Notes: generated from the sequence alone by a model not told the origin. A DNA stretch of 64,000 nucleotides from Deinococcus humi (GCF_014201875.1 NZ_JACHFL010000002.1:372001-436000), one strand, 5' to 3'. Shown: positions 34,250-43,178, counted from the stretch's first letter. Numbers and translations are program-made.

Positions 34250-35371
34250 TCAGACGTTACGCCGCTCCAGATAGACGAGATGGGCTGCCCGCCTGCGCCA
34301 GAGCTGTTGTAGATGCCTGCGTACGGGTTCCTCAATCAAGAGGTGCCCAGCGTAAGCTAGGGCCACCGTGCACAAGAACGTCATGGCAAGCCAAGTGGTA
34401 GGAGAATGCGCCCATCCTTGCCGGGTGAGCAGCACACCACCCTCCAGCGGAACCAGTTGCAGAAGATAGAAGGCATAGCTAGCCTGCCCCAGCGACACCA
34501 TGACAGGATGGCCAAGAATCCGTCCCGCGGCCTGCGTTGCTGTCGTTCGGGCGAATCCCATGATCATGAATCCGATCAGTGGAACCAGAACAGCGTTGTG
34601 CAGTGGCGCACTGTAGCGCGATCCATTGAGTCCCAGCCAGAAAAACGCCAGCAACACACAGAGAACTGCCTTCTGCCCGGCGTCCTGGCCCTGAGGCTGT
34701 CGCAGAAACATCAGACCAAACACCATTCCGGCCACGAATTCTGGTAACCGAAGAACAGGGTTCGTATAGGCCATCTTCCAGGTTTCCTCAGAGGGAAACG
34801 CGTATAGAACAGCTCCTGCTAGAGCAGAGGCCACCCAGAGCACCCCCAGGCCAATCCACAACTGCCTGCTGGAAAGCCGTAGAAGATGGGGAAGGAGAAA
34901 TGGAAAGCAGAGGTAAAAAAACGCCTCACAGGCCAGCGACCACGCACCGCCATGCAGCATAAAGGCCATCGAAGGAAACCAAGTATGCACCAGGCCGAAC
35001 GACGTCATAGTCGTTAGAATCACCTGGATGACCTGTTGTAGGCTCTGGAGTCCCGCTGGATAGCTCATTGCCACCCACAATGGCAGCGCCAGCAGCAAAC
35101 TCGCAGCATATAAGGGGTAGATACGTGCGAATCGTGCTCGCCAGAAAGCCATTCTCTCCAATCGGGGACCACCAAACCCATCGGAGTACGCGTAGGCAAG
35201 GATAAAGCCTGACAGCATGAAGAACAGCGTCACCCCCACATCGCCAGCGCCTACCACTCCTGCCAGAAAAGGCGGGAGATCTAGTGGCCAGCGGAGATCC
35301 ACATGAAAGAGGAATACCCACAAGGCAGCCATGAATCGTAACCCCGTTAGCGTGCGTAGTTCAGCTTTCAT
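34250..35371 (-). CDS. Acyltransferase family 3 membrane protein
   Basis: A 373-residue integral membrane protein with about ten hydrophobic segments. The start LRTLTGLRFMAALWVFLFHVD has the family's Arg and His (the acyl-transfer histidine), followed by GDVGVTLFFMLSGFILAY and RFARIYPLYAASL. Family members O-acylate surface polysaccharides, peptidoglycan or lipids. It stands alone in the accessory region, so the acceptor is unknown. Codon use is less GC-rich than in the core genes. Confidence 0.87.
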   Translation of the reverse strand: MKAELRTLTGLRFMAALWVFLFHVDLRWPLDLPPFLAGVVGAGDVGVTLFFMLSGFILAYAYSDGFGGPRLERMAFWRARFARIYPLYAASLLLALPLWVAMSYPAGLQSLQQVIQVILTTMTSFGLVHTWFPSMAFMLHGGAWSLACEAFFYLCFPFLLPHLLRLSSRQLWIGLGVLWVASALAGAVLYAFPSEETWKMAYTNPVLRLPEFVAGMVFGLMFLRQPQGQDAGQKAVLCVLLAFFWLGLNGSRYSAPLHNAVLVPLIGFMIMGFARTTATQAAGRILGHPVMVSLGQASYAFYLLQLVPLEGGVLLTRQGWAHSPTTWLAMTFLCTVALAYAGHLLIEEPVRRHLQQLWRRRAAHLVYLERRNV

Positions 35372-35419
35372 ATCACTACGCTATTGAGCATCCTCTTGCC
35401 GCCGCCTTACTCCTGCAGG

Positions 35420-35453
35420 TAGCGGCTCGACCGCTTCCCTGCGGGAGCCGCTA
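35420..35453. repeat. Isolated hairpin
   Basis: TAGCGGCTC (35420-35428) pairs with GAGCCGCTA (35445-35453). There is no T tract in either direction, so it is not an evident terminator. Confidence 0.4.
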
Positions 35454-35535
35454 ACTGATGGAGGAGCCGTTTTGACGTGACAGACCTGCCACAGGAGATC
35501 AGCGGATGGTGGGTGGCTGGGGCGCAGGACTGAAC

Positions 35536-35582
35536 AAAAAAAGCCCCCACCCGCTCACGCCGAAGCGCAAGGAGGTGGGACT
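35536..35582 (-). terminator. Terminator-like palindrome, copy 2
   Basis: On the minus strand the stem ends in seven Ts. It shares the 17-base core GCTCACGCCGAAGCGCA with the complement of copy 1. It sits just before the reductase gene, so it may block antisense transcription. Confidence 0.65.
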
Positions 35583-35635
35583 GACTAGTGCGCCCCCTGA
35601 CAGCTTTCCTGACGTTTGGGGTCTACAGTGCCAGG

Positions 35636-36256
35636 ATGAAAATCGGAATCCTGGGGGCGGGACACATCGGACAGGCACTGGCCCGGCTGTTGGCTGAAGC
35701 TGGACACGACGTCGGCCTGAGCAATTCGCGCGGCCCGGAGACCCTCCAGGACCTTACTGAGCGTCTGGGCCATGGCATCCGGGCCTACAGCAGCGAGGAC
35801 GCCGCCCGCTTCGGCGAACTCGTGATCGAGACGGTTCCCTTCGGCCACTACAACGACCTGCCCACCGCGCAGCTGAACGGCAAGATCGTGATCGACACCG
35901 CCAATTACTATCCTGAACGCGACGGCCAGATCGATCTTGGCGGGCTCTCGGAAAGCGCCTTCATGGCCCGTCATCTGGGTGGAGCACGGGTGGTCAAAGC
36001 GTTCAACGCGATTCAAGCCGCCCACCTGGAAAGCCAGGGAGATGTCAGTCAGCCGCTCGAGGAGCGCCGTGCGATCCCCATCGCCAGTGACGATGACGAG
36101 GCCAAAGCGGTTGTCAGCAGGCTGATCGAGGAGATCGGCTTCGCGCCGGTGGACAACGGGAACCTGGAACAGAGCAAGACCCAGCAGCCAGGCACGCCGA
36201 TCTACGGCCGGGAGGCGACGGCCGCAAAGGCGCGCGAGTTGCTGGGACTCCACTGA
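35636..36256 (+). CDS. NADPH-dependent F420 reductase-like oxidoreductase
   Basis: A 206-residue dinucleotide-binding protein. The N-terminal Rossmann motif is MKIGILGAGHIGQALARLL. SNSRGPETL follows, typical of the NADP-binding loop of F420-NADP oxidoreductase-type (Npd/YrrG-like) proteins. IDTANYYPERDG and VVKAFNAIQAAHL are further family segments. Whether it uses F420 here is not evident; many relatives in organisms lacking F420 have unknown substrates. ATG 35636 lies six bases after a TACAGT -10 box (35624-35629), the leaderless pattern. Confidence 0.82.
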   Translation: MKIGILGAGHIGQALARLLAEAGHDVGLSNSRGPETLQDLTERLGHGIRAYSSEDAARFGELVIETVPFGHYNDLPTAQLNGKIVIDTANYYPERDGQIDLGGLSESAFMARHLGGARVVKAFNAIQAAHLESQGDVSQPLEERRAIPIASDDDEAKAVVSRLIEEIGFAPVDNGNLEQSKTQQPGTPIYGREATAAKARELLGLH

Positions 36257-36293
36257 TGCAGATCAAGCCGCTGGCACATAGCGCCTGAAGCGA

Positions 36294-36342
36294 CAAGAAC
36301 CCCCACCCGCCCACGCCGAAGCTCAGGGAAGTGGGGGCTTTT
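36294..36342 (+). terminator. Terminator after the reductase gene, palindrome copy 3
   Basis: CCCCCACCCGC ... AGTGGGGGCTTTTC; same orientation and inner CACGCCGAAG core as copy 2. Confidence 0.75.
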
Positions 36343-36448
36343 CAGATTCAATCTAGCGCCTCTAGTTGTGGCAAGGCCGGATTCAGCTCATCGCCCGCGA
36401 AGACAGGTAAATGTACGCCGCTGCCCACACAGGGCGTCTAGGCCAGGG

Positions 36449-37042
36449 TCAGGCGGGGAGCAGCTCTCTTGGCGGAACCTGCCCGGTCTTCGCCAGCTCT
36501 TGAAGTCGCAGCAGGTCACCAGGGTGCCACAGCACCACGCGGTTGGCCCGGGCCAGTTCCTGTGCGGCGCGCGTATAGCCAGGCCCACTGGTGACCACGA
36601 CGGCGTACTCGCAGTGGTAGATGGCCTTGGACGCCACGATCTCCTGCACGGCCTTGTTCCCGACGTTGCTGGTGGGGTAGTGCTTGACCTGCACAGCCAC
36701 CTTTTTGCCCTTCGGTCCGCTGGCGATCACGTCTGCGCCCTGGTCCGCCGATCCCCGGTTGGCGGTAGCGGTCCAGCCGGGCAGCGCCGAGATGACCTGC
36801 GCGACGTGCAGTTCTAGCCCTCTAGGATCCAAGGAACGGAGGTCCGCCAGCGCCAGGGCCTTCTGTCGACGGCTCTGCTGCTGCTGCACCTTCATCCAGA
36901 TGATGATGGCCCCCACGGCAATCACGGCGATCAGCGGCAACCAAAAGCCATTGGCGGCCGCACTGATAACGCCGGCGACCCCCAAAATGATGATGAATGG
37001 AAGGGGATTTTCACTTTTTCGCTTACGCTTGCGTCGAGCCAT
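36449..37042 (-). CDS. Membrane-anchored Mrr-type restriction endonuclease-like protein
   Basis: A 197-residue protein with a very basic start (MARRKRKRK), two hydrophobic segments at about residues 15-50, and a C-terminal restriction endonuclease-like domain. The catalytic pattern D-(E/Q)xK is visible as DQGADVIASGPKGKKVAVQVKHY (parts quoted), then EYAVVVTSGPGYTRAAQELA. Mrr-domain proteins cleave DNA, often modified DNA; forms tied to the membrane are found in phage defence and in DNA metabolism. ATG 37042 lies seven bases after TACCCT. Context with HNH and NACHT genes supports a defence role. Confidence 0.78.
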   Translation of the reverse strand: MARRKRKRKSENPLPFIIILGVAGVISAAANGFWLPLIAVIAVGAIIIWMKVQQQQSRRQKALALADLRSLDPRGLELHVAQVISALPGWTATANRGSADQGADVIASGPKGKKVAVQVKHYPTSNVGNKAVQEIVASKAIYHCEYAVVVTSGPGYTRAAQELARANRVVLWHPGDLLRLQELAKTGQVPPRELLPA

Positions 37043-37124
37043 GCGAGTCAGGGTAGGTGGGGAACGGTTACTACGCTCTGACACGGCTATTTCCCAATTT
37101 TGTGTCAGCGAGACACATCTCAAT

Positions 37125-37354
37125 TTAGGGTGAGATCTGATACTCCGGGCAGGGCTCAATAAATTCCACGTCGAGCCAGTACTCGGCCTCATCTCACTCT
37201 GCCGGGTTCAGTTCGGCGGCCCAAGCGCTCCAGGCTGCGGCCCTTGCTTCCTCGTGGCAGCCCAGGTAGTCCGCCAGGGCGGTCCACTCATCAGGACTGG
37301 GCAGGTCATCTGAGTCGCCGTGATCGGCGGCATACAGGCGGGCAAGCTGATCGC
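37125..37354 (-). pseudogene. Decayed copy of the 33255-33632 gene
   Basis: Translation of the minus strand closely follows residues of the intact protein: DQLARLYAADHGDSDDL, TALADYLGCHEEARAAAW and YWLDVEFIEPCPEYQ. The N-terminal third is missing (similarity stops near 37354), and TGG for the Trp in NPADW is TGA, an in-frame stop. It is therefore a truncated, interrupted duplicate. Confidence 0.82.
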
Positions 37355-37610
37355 ACGTCAACCTTGAAGAGGAGGGCTAGCGCGTATGCGGACTGGAGAA
37401 CATCGGGTGCCAGTAAGGCGTAACGCTACGGTAAATCACCAAGCACCAATCTCTAATCGCGCTTCTATCGTGTCATTGACGGCTTGACGCTTGATAGCGC
37501 ATACGAAATTCGCGGGTAAACGCTCACCATCCGGAGGGGCGAGCTTAGTCCCCGGTCTCTTTTCTCGGCAAGTTCACTCACGCTAGAGACTGCATCAGCG
37601 ATATTGCCGT

Positions 37611-38402
37611 GTGGCTACCCCCAAACAACCCAAGTGGACTCGAGAAGAGGTGATGCTCGTACTAGAACATTCCTTGCGATTAAAAGACCATTCTGTGTGG
37701 GACAGGGTTGCAATACGCGAACTTAGTGATGTATTACGCCGCCTGGATTTTCATCCACCGGCGATGATTCACGAAAACTTTCGGAGTGAATCTAGTGTAA
37801 CAACTAAACTCAAGGGGTTGATGCAAACAGTTGGGGAGATAGAGTCAAATAAATTAGATTATGACTTTGCTCCTGGATCAGGACATCTGGATCGAAAAGT
37901 TATCTTGGAATTTGCTGGAGATTACGTAAGATTAAAGAGTTATACGGACTTCTGGCGTAGATATGGTGCTGTTCCTGAATCTGTTTTTCAGGATACCCGG
38001 GGGGTGGGTCAACCGCTGGACCTTGAAGAGGGTCGCCGGCTGTTGAAAGAGCATTACAAGCGCGAGCGTAAGCCGCGCATCGTTCGCGAAAAGCTGCAAA
38101 GTACGTTGGAACGAGAAGGTCAACTGCTCTGCGAAGTGTGTGGATTCAACTTCAATACCGCTTACGGGAAACTTGGGGAAGGGTTTGCAGAATGTCACCA
38201 TCTCCAACCGCTGGGGGAACTTCCAGATGATGAGGGCGTCACCACGACGCTCGATGATCTGGCCGTGGTGTGCTCAAACTGCCACCGAATGTTGCACCGA
38301 GGTCCAATGATGCTGTCTGTAGAGGGCCTGCGTCTGATCGTTGAAACTCAAGCAGCCATTTTGGATCAAGAAGATGAATTCGGAGCAGATGGAGAGGAAT
38401 AA
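37611..38402 (+). CDS. HNH endonuclease
   Basis: A 263-residue nuclease. The C-terminal HNH domain is complete: CEVCGFNF near residue 172, AECHHLQPL near 192 with the catalytic His, and LAVVCSNCHRMLH near 220; two CxxC pairs bind structural zinc. The N-terminal 90 residues (WTREEVMLVLEHSLRL, FRSESSVTTKLKGLMQT) look like a helical specificity or DNA-binding domain seen in McrA-like proteins. The next gene also encodes an HNH nuclease, 30 bases downstream, so they may form one restriction operon. GTG 37611 is the likely start; composition is less GC-rich than the core genome. Confidence 0.82.
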   Translation: MATPKQPKWTREEVMLVLEHSLRLKDHSVWDRVAIRELSDVLRRLDFHPPAMIHENFRSESSVTTKLKGLMQTVGEIESNKLDYDFAPGSGHLDRKVILEFAGDYVRLKSYTDFWRRYGAVPESVFQDTRGVGQPLDLEEGRRLLKEHYKRERKPRIVREKLQSTLEREGQLLCEVCGFNFNTAYGKLGEGFAECHHLQPLGELPDDEGVTTTLDDLAVVCSNCHRMLHRGPMMLSVEGLRLIVETQAAILDQEDEFGADGEE

Positions 38403-38432
38403 AATCCACGTCCGCTAGACTGCCCAGAACCT

Positions 38433-39329
38433 ATGACCACACGAATTTTTGGAGACATCCCAGGCGTGGTTGAAGGCGACGAGTTCCAGGATCGGCAACA
38501 CCTGCATGACGTGGGCATTCACCCTCCCTTGCAGGCGGGCATCAGCGGCACAGCCAATGAGGGTGCCGATTCGATCGTGTTGTCGGGGGGCTACGAGGAT
38601 GATTCCGACCTGGGCGACGTCATCGTGTACACCGGCCATGGGGGCCGAGATCCGGCCACCGAACGACAAGTCCGCCATCAAACACTGACTCGAGGCAACA
38701 TGGCCTTGGCCCGGAGTCAAGTGTTGGGCCTGCCTGTGAGGGTGAGCCGAGGTCACCAGCACCCGTCGCTCTTGTCTCCCACCTCGGGCTACCGGTATGG
38801 CGGCCTGTACCGTGTCGAAGACCACTGGTATGAGACCGGGCGCTCGGGCCTTGGCATCTATCGGTTCCGGCTAGTGAAGCTCACTGCAGACCTCTTCGGT
38901 CCAGCGACGAGAGAAGACAGTGAATCCCTGGGGCCGGCGGCACGCAAGTTGGTGACGGTGCAAAGGTTGGTCCGGGACACGGCCGTGGCCAGGCAAGTCA
39001 AGGAAATACATGCCTTTGCCTGTCAGATGTGTGGTGAACGGTTGACCAGCCCCGCCGGCGCCTATGCAGAGGCTGCCCACATCCGGCCGCTTGGTGCCCC
39101 GCACCATGGGCCCGACATCTTGACGAATGTGCTCTGCCTATGTCCGAATCACCACGTGTTGTTCGACTTAGGCGCGGTGTCCATTCAAGACGATTTTTCC
39201 CTCATCGGCATGGACGGTATATTGCGCCGCCACCGACGTCATCTAGTTGACCTAGTCCACATCCAGTACCACCGTGAGAGGTATACCTGTGGCCAGATTG
39301 TGCCGTTTTTTCAGGCGGAATCAAGGTGA
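38433..39329 (+). CDS. SRA(YDG)-HNH modification-dependent restriction endonuclease
   Basis: A 298-residue protein of the type IV, modification-dependent kind. The N-terminal SRA/YDG domain (FGDIPGVVEGDEFQDRQHL, GADSIVLSGGYEDD, GDVIVYTGHGG, YRYGGLYRVEDHWYETG) recognises 5-methylcytosine or related bases in studied members. The C-terminal HNH domain is CQMCGERL, EAAHIRPLG and VLCLCPNHHVLFD. It would cleave DNA carrying modified cytosines, such as phage DNA. TAGACT lies 11 bases before the ATG. It adjoins another HNH gene upstream. Confidence 0.87.
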   Translation: MTTRIFGDIPGVVEGDEFQDRQHLHDVGIHPPLQAGISGTANEGADSIVLSGGYEDDSDLGDVIVYTGHGGRDPATERQVRHQTLTRGNMALARSQVLGLPVRVSRGHQHPSLLSPTSGYRYGGLYRVEDHWYETGRSGLGIYRFRLVKLTADLFGPATREDSESLGPAARKLVTVQRLVRDTAVARQVKEIHAFACQMCGERLTSPAGAYAEAAHIRPLGAPHHGPDILTNVLCLCPNHHVLFDLGAVSIQDDFSLIGMDGILRRHRRHLVDLVHIQYHRERYTCGQIVPFFQAESR

Positions 39330-39554
39330 GGAGCGTGTCCAAACGGCCTAGCACACGGTAGGCCAGATCCAGCCGTATCCATTCCAGCGGCAGCCCCGCT
39401 GACTGACAATGCCATCCGTTACATCACTCGCAACTTCAACATGTGCACTACTCCAGAAAGCAGGGTGGCGAAGATGGAGACGTCGAAAAGCAAGGGAGTG
39501 CACCGAATATCAAATCTCTCCCTGAGATGCCTACGTTCATGTCACACTTCCCCT

Positions 39555-40492
39555 ATGCGCCTGCTTGCCTTGCTCATGTCAGCAGTCTTCGGTTTCGGCG
39601 GTCAGGCTGTAGCCTCCATTGATTCGGCAGCCCAGCGCCTAACCACTAGTTTGGGTGGGATTGTCCAGACGGTTATGCGTAGGGCATTTGCCTGCGCGTT
39701 GACGGCACCGTGGTTCAGACGGCTGCCCGGATCGATGCCGTGAATCCAGGACTGATTCCCCCCGCTCTCTGGCACAACGGGCCAGAAAGTGGAACTAATA
39801 ACGACATTCCTGGTGATGACGCCCTGATTCATCTGCTTCCTCAGCCAGAGAATCAGGTGATCGTGGTTCTACAGCCGCGTAGCAGTGTCACTCCACCTGC
39901 CACAACTGCTTCTGAACTCACAGATCTGATCGTCGAGAATCCCGAGAACAACGACGTCGTGATCCTTGACGCTGCCAATCAACCCATTCGCGACTGGGCT
40001 AGCGTACTGGACGGCACGTACACAGTGATTGTCGGCAACTACAACCGAGTTACCCGAATACAGACCTTAAATGTGGACAAGCAAGGTCTGAAGACGCTTA
40101 AAGTGCCCAAGCTAGCTATTCAGTCGTCTCTAAAAGCAACAGGCAGATTGATCTTGCCCCAGGCTTCGGAATACATCTTCCTGATTTTTACCGCCAGCGG
40201 AGGCCTGGTCACCGATCTCTCAACTTTGGCACCCGGTTATTACGACATCTTCAGCTATAAGTTGGGGGAAGCGGGACCGCTGGCCAGTCTGCAGCTAATC
40301 CAAGCTGGCCAATTGAGCAATCTTAGATTCAATAGTGCCTTCGAGTCTTCGTCGTCCTCAACGTTCGCCCCATCTTCATCCACATACTCATCACCTGCAA
40401 TACCCAGCACATCGTCTGGGGGGCAGTGCTACGTCAGCGGCTATACCCGCAAAGATGGCATCCGTGTCAGCGGGTATTACTGCCGCTGTTGA
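39555..40492 (+). pseudogene. Secreted protein gene broken by a frameshift
   Basis: The first part (ATG 39555) encodes a signal peptide, MRLLALLMSAVFGFGGQAVAS, and continues IDSAAQRLTTSLGGIVQTVMR. Around 39678-39686 the frame changes: adding one base to the GGG run would join it to GICLRVDGTVVQTAARIDAVNPG and onward to the stop at 40492. The C-terminal part ends in a Ser-rich linker and a small Cys domain (GGQCYVSGYTRKDGIRVSGYYCRC in two parts). A true one-base deletion or a sequencing error are both possible. Function unknown. Confidence 0.62.
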
Positions 40493-40685
40493 AATTCGCT
40501 TATTACCGATCCGAGCGTAAGTCGGTAGCGCTGCGGTGATCAAAACTCTTTCCAGGAGGGGCATCTCTGCGCCGTTAACGCTACAAGGCAAAGCATGGAT
40601 CAGTAAATACATCTATTTTATTATACAATTAACAAGAAGTCGATTTCCATTAGATCGGATCGATAAATAGTAGGAGACGGAAAGT

Positions 40686-42614
40686 ATGACACCGATAGAA
40701 ATAGGCGCTATCCTAACTACTGTAATAACGAGCCAAATCGAGTCATTCATTGATAAAAAAATAGATAAGCTAAAAATTAGTAAGCAAAGAAAATTAGAAA
40801 TTGCTACTAATGTTGCAAATTATAGTCATAGAACTTATAAAAAATTGTATTTCTTGAAGACAATAATTCATCAGGACAACTCAATACCATTGCTTGACTT
40901 ATATCATCCATTAAAAGTTACGAAATTAGGATCTAAAAAGACTACGGAGATTAATTCCAATTGCATATTCTTTTTGGATAAATATGATAAAATTCTGATT
41001 ACTGATTATGCTGGAATGGGAAAATCTACGATATCTAAGTTTATGTATCTTACTCTCAGGGAAAAAGGTGATAAACTTCCGATATTTATTGAATTGCGGA
41101 GGATTAAGAGCGACAAAAGCTTATTCGATCTCCTGAAAGAAGACTTTGGAGATATATCAGCGCCGCTCTCAACGCAGTCATTAAGTGATATTCTAGATTT
41201 GTCTGATATAATAATATTTTTCGATGGTTTCGACGAAATATCTTTAGACGCAAGAGAGACTGCAATAAGAGATATAATTGATTTCACTGTTAGATACCCA
41301 GACTTAAAATATGTTATTACGTCGCGCTCCGATTCAGAATTAAGTAATTTCGTGGAGTTTAAAAAATTTACTATTAAGCCTTTAGATAGAGATGATGTAG
41401 AATCACTTCTTAAGCGATATGACACTCAGGGAAATTTATCGGGTGAAATAATTAAGGAACTTAGACGGATTGATGATGAATCATTCCATGAAATACTCCA
41501 AGTTCCTATGATGGTCACCTTATTATTTAGATCGTTTGGCTACTCTGGTGAATTACCATCAAAAAAATACCAATTTTATAAGCAAGTATACGAAGCATTA
41601 TACAATGGTCATGACTTAACGAAGGAGGGATTCAGAAGAAATAAGAGTAGTAATCTAGACATAGATGAATTTCAGAACGTCCTTAGGTCCATAGCATTTC
41701 AATCTGCTAAAAGTGGTCCCTCTTATTCCCGGGATGATCTTGTGAACAAGATCAATAAGGCGTTCGAAAAGTTTGGATATACGCGGGCCAGGCCGGCAGC
41801 GTTTATATCAGATCTATTGCAATCAGTCCCCTTGTTTAGTGATGAGAATGTTGAAATTAGATGGATACATAAATCGTTGCAGGATTATTTTGCTGCTTCA
41901 TATGCAGTATTTATAATATCTGATAATCAGAAGAAAACATTTGAAAAAATGTTCCATAGCGACAAGTCTTTTTTCTATGCTAATATAATTGAATTATCAT
42001 ATGATATGAAACCCCATATCATAGAAGAAGTAATAATACTACCTTATCTAATTGACTACTTAATTTATTCGGATAATTGCGGTCATAATAACTTGCATAA
42101 ATCCGTAAGTGACAGACTTTATCAGCGAGTTTATATGAAGTTCGATATTACTAATTTTAACCACTCAGATAAAGATCGATTCAAACAATCCATTACTGCC
42201 AATATGCATAGAATTAAGGCAGAAATTGGTGAAGTGGAGCCAAGGATTCGAAGACAAGCAATATATAGCTCGAGTACTACCACTCATTTTCTCATAGCTG
42301 AACGTCCTAAGCGATGGATTCTGGATTTCATCAGTAAGAAATATAAAGGAATATTTATTAATATACCAAATGAAAATAAAGAGACCTCGCCATTTAGAAG
42401 GTCATCTGCAGATATATGTGTTGGACATGCATCCGCTTTAAGAGGGGAAAAAGAATGCGCAAAAGCCATTGAAGAAGTAGTCCGGGCGTTCTCAAATAGG
42501 GGAGAGGATATTCTGACTATCAGTGCTTTCGAGATAGATAATCAGCGTGTTAAAGAGATAACAATCGCAATCCAGTTAAAAATTGATTCAATGAATGCAG
42601 AGGAAGAGTTCTGA
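40686..42614 (+). CDS. NACHT-domain NTPase, AT-rich, probable anti-phage protein
   Basis: A 642-residue STAND NTPase. A helical N-terminus (residues 1-100) precedes the NACHT domain: Walker A ITDYAGMGKSTISKF (lysine about 113), Walker B IIIFFDGFDEIS (about 175-186) with the NACHT-type acidic pair, then YVITSRSDSEL. A helical region with WIHKSLQDYFAASYA, the usual winged-helix end of NACHT modules, follows, and a 230-residue C-terminus with no evident repeats. The coding sequence is strikingly AT-rich against a GC-rich genome, so it was acquired recently. Bacterial NACHT proteins of similar size defend against phages; this role is inferred. AGGAG precedes the ATG. Confidence 0.82.
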   Translation: MTPIEIGAILTTVITSQIESFIDKKIDKLKISKQRKLEIATNVANYSHRTYKKLYFLKTIIHQDNSIPLLDLYHPLKVTKLGSKKTTEINSNCIFFLDKYDKILITDYAGMGKSTISKFMYLTLREKGDKLPIFIELRRIKSDKSLFDLLKEDFGDISAPLSTQSLSDILDLSDIIIFFDGFDEISLDARETAIRDIIDFTVRYPDLKYVITSRSDSELSNFVEFKKFTIKPLDRDDVESLLKRYDTQGNLSGEIIKELRRIDDESFHEILQVPMMVTLLFRSFGYSGELPSKKYQFYKQVYEALYNGHDLTKEGFRRNKSSNLDIDEFQNVLRSIAFQSAKSGPSYSRDDLVNKINKAFEKFGYTRARPAAFISDLLQSVPLFSDENVEIRWIHKSLQDYFAASYAVFIISDNQKKTFEKMFHSDKSFFYANIIELSYDMKPHIIEEVIILPYLIDYLIYSDNCGHNNLHKSVSDRLYQRVYMKFDITNFNHSDKDRFKQSITANMHRIKAEIGEVEPRIRRQAIYSSSTTTHFLIAERPKRWILDFISKKYKGIFINIPNENKETSPFRRSSADICVGHASALRGEKECAKAIEEVVRAFSNRGEDILTISAFEIDNQRVKEITIAIQLKIDSMNAEEEF

Positions 42615-42717
42615 AACTCTAAATTCTATAGATGGCTTCAAATTAATAAATAAAATGGGATTAGAATTTTACTGAGAATACAAGTCCGACCACAGAGGAT
42701 AGCCAGTGGTGAAAAAA

Positions 42718-42760
42718 GTGATCCAGAAGCCTAGAACATAGGCTGTGGATCACTAATTTA
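42718..42760. terminator. Terminator between the NACHT gene and the prophage genes
   Basis: GTGATCC (42718-42724) and AGCC (42728-42731) pair with GGCT (42741-42744) and GGATCAC (42747-42753). Six As precede it and TAATTT follows, so it can work in both directions. Confidence 0.6.
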
Positions 42761-42800
42761 AGAGACACCGGCGTGGGGCTTCAATTGCCTGAGTAGTACG

Positions 42801-43178
42801 CTATTGGGGCACCACCGGCAGCGCTCGCAATGCGCCGTCTGGCGTACGCCAGGTGATCGAGCCGCTAGCAATCTTGCCTGTATAGGCCAGCGCCTGGGTG
42901 GTTTCATTGGCGGGCACGTCGCCCAGGCTGCACGACGTGATGCCGTCCGAAGTGACCTTGCAGCGTGAATCTGTGGTGGTCACGCCGTCGAGCACCAGGA
43001 CGATCTTCAGGGCGGGCACCGGGTCTGCGTTCTTCAGCACGAATAAGCCGCCCGCAACGGTGTAGCTGGCCTGGGTGGACTGGGCGACGCCGGCAGCAGT
43101 GCCGACGAGGGCAGTGGGGGCGCAGGCGACGAGGGTGACGGAGAGCAGCAGGGTGGACAACAGCAGTGATTTCTTCAT
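42801..43178 (-). CDS. Small lipoprotein
   Basis: A 125-residue protein with a lipobox, LVAC at Cys19, after a short hydrophobic signal. The mature part is beta-rich with two further Cys (DSRCKVTSDGITSCSLG). It is the last gene of a three-gene unit in which the genes overlap by ATGA. Being the last prophage gene and lipid-anchored, it could change the surface of the lysogen (for example superinfection exclusion), but nothing in the sequence proves this. Confidence 0.62.
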   Translation of the reverse strand: MKKSLLLSTLLLSVTLVACAPTALVGTAAGVAQSTQASYTVAGGLFVLKNADPVPALKIVLVLDGVTTTDSRCKVTSDGITSCSLGDVPANETTQALAYTGKIASGSITWRTPDGALRALPVVPQ

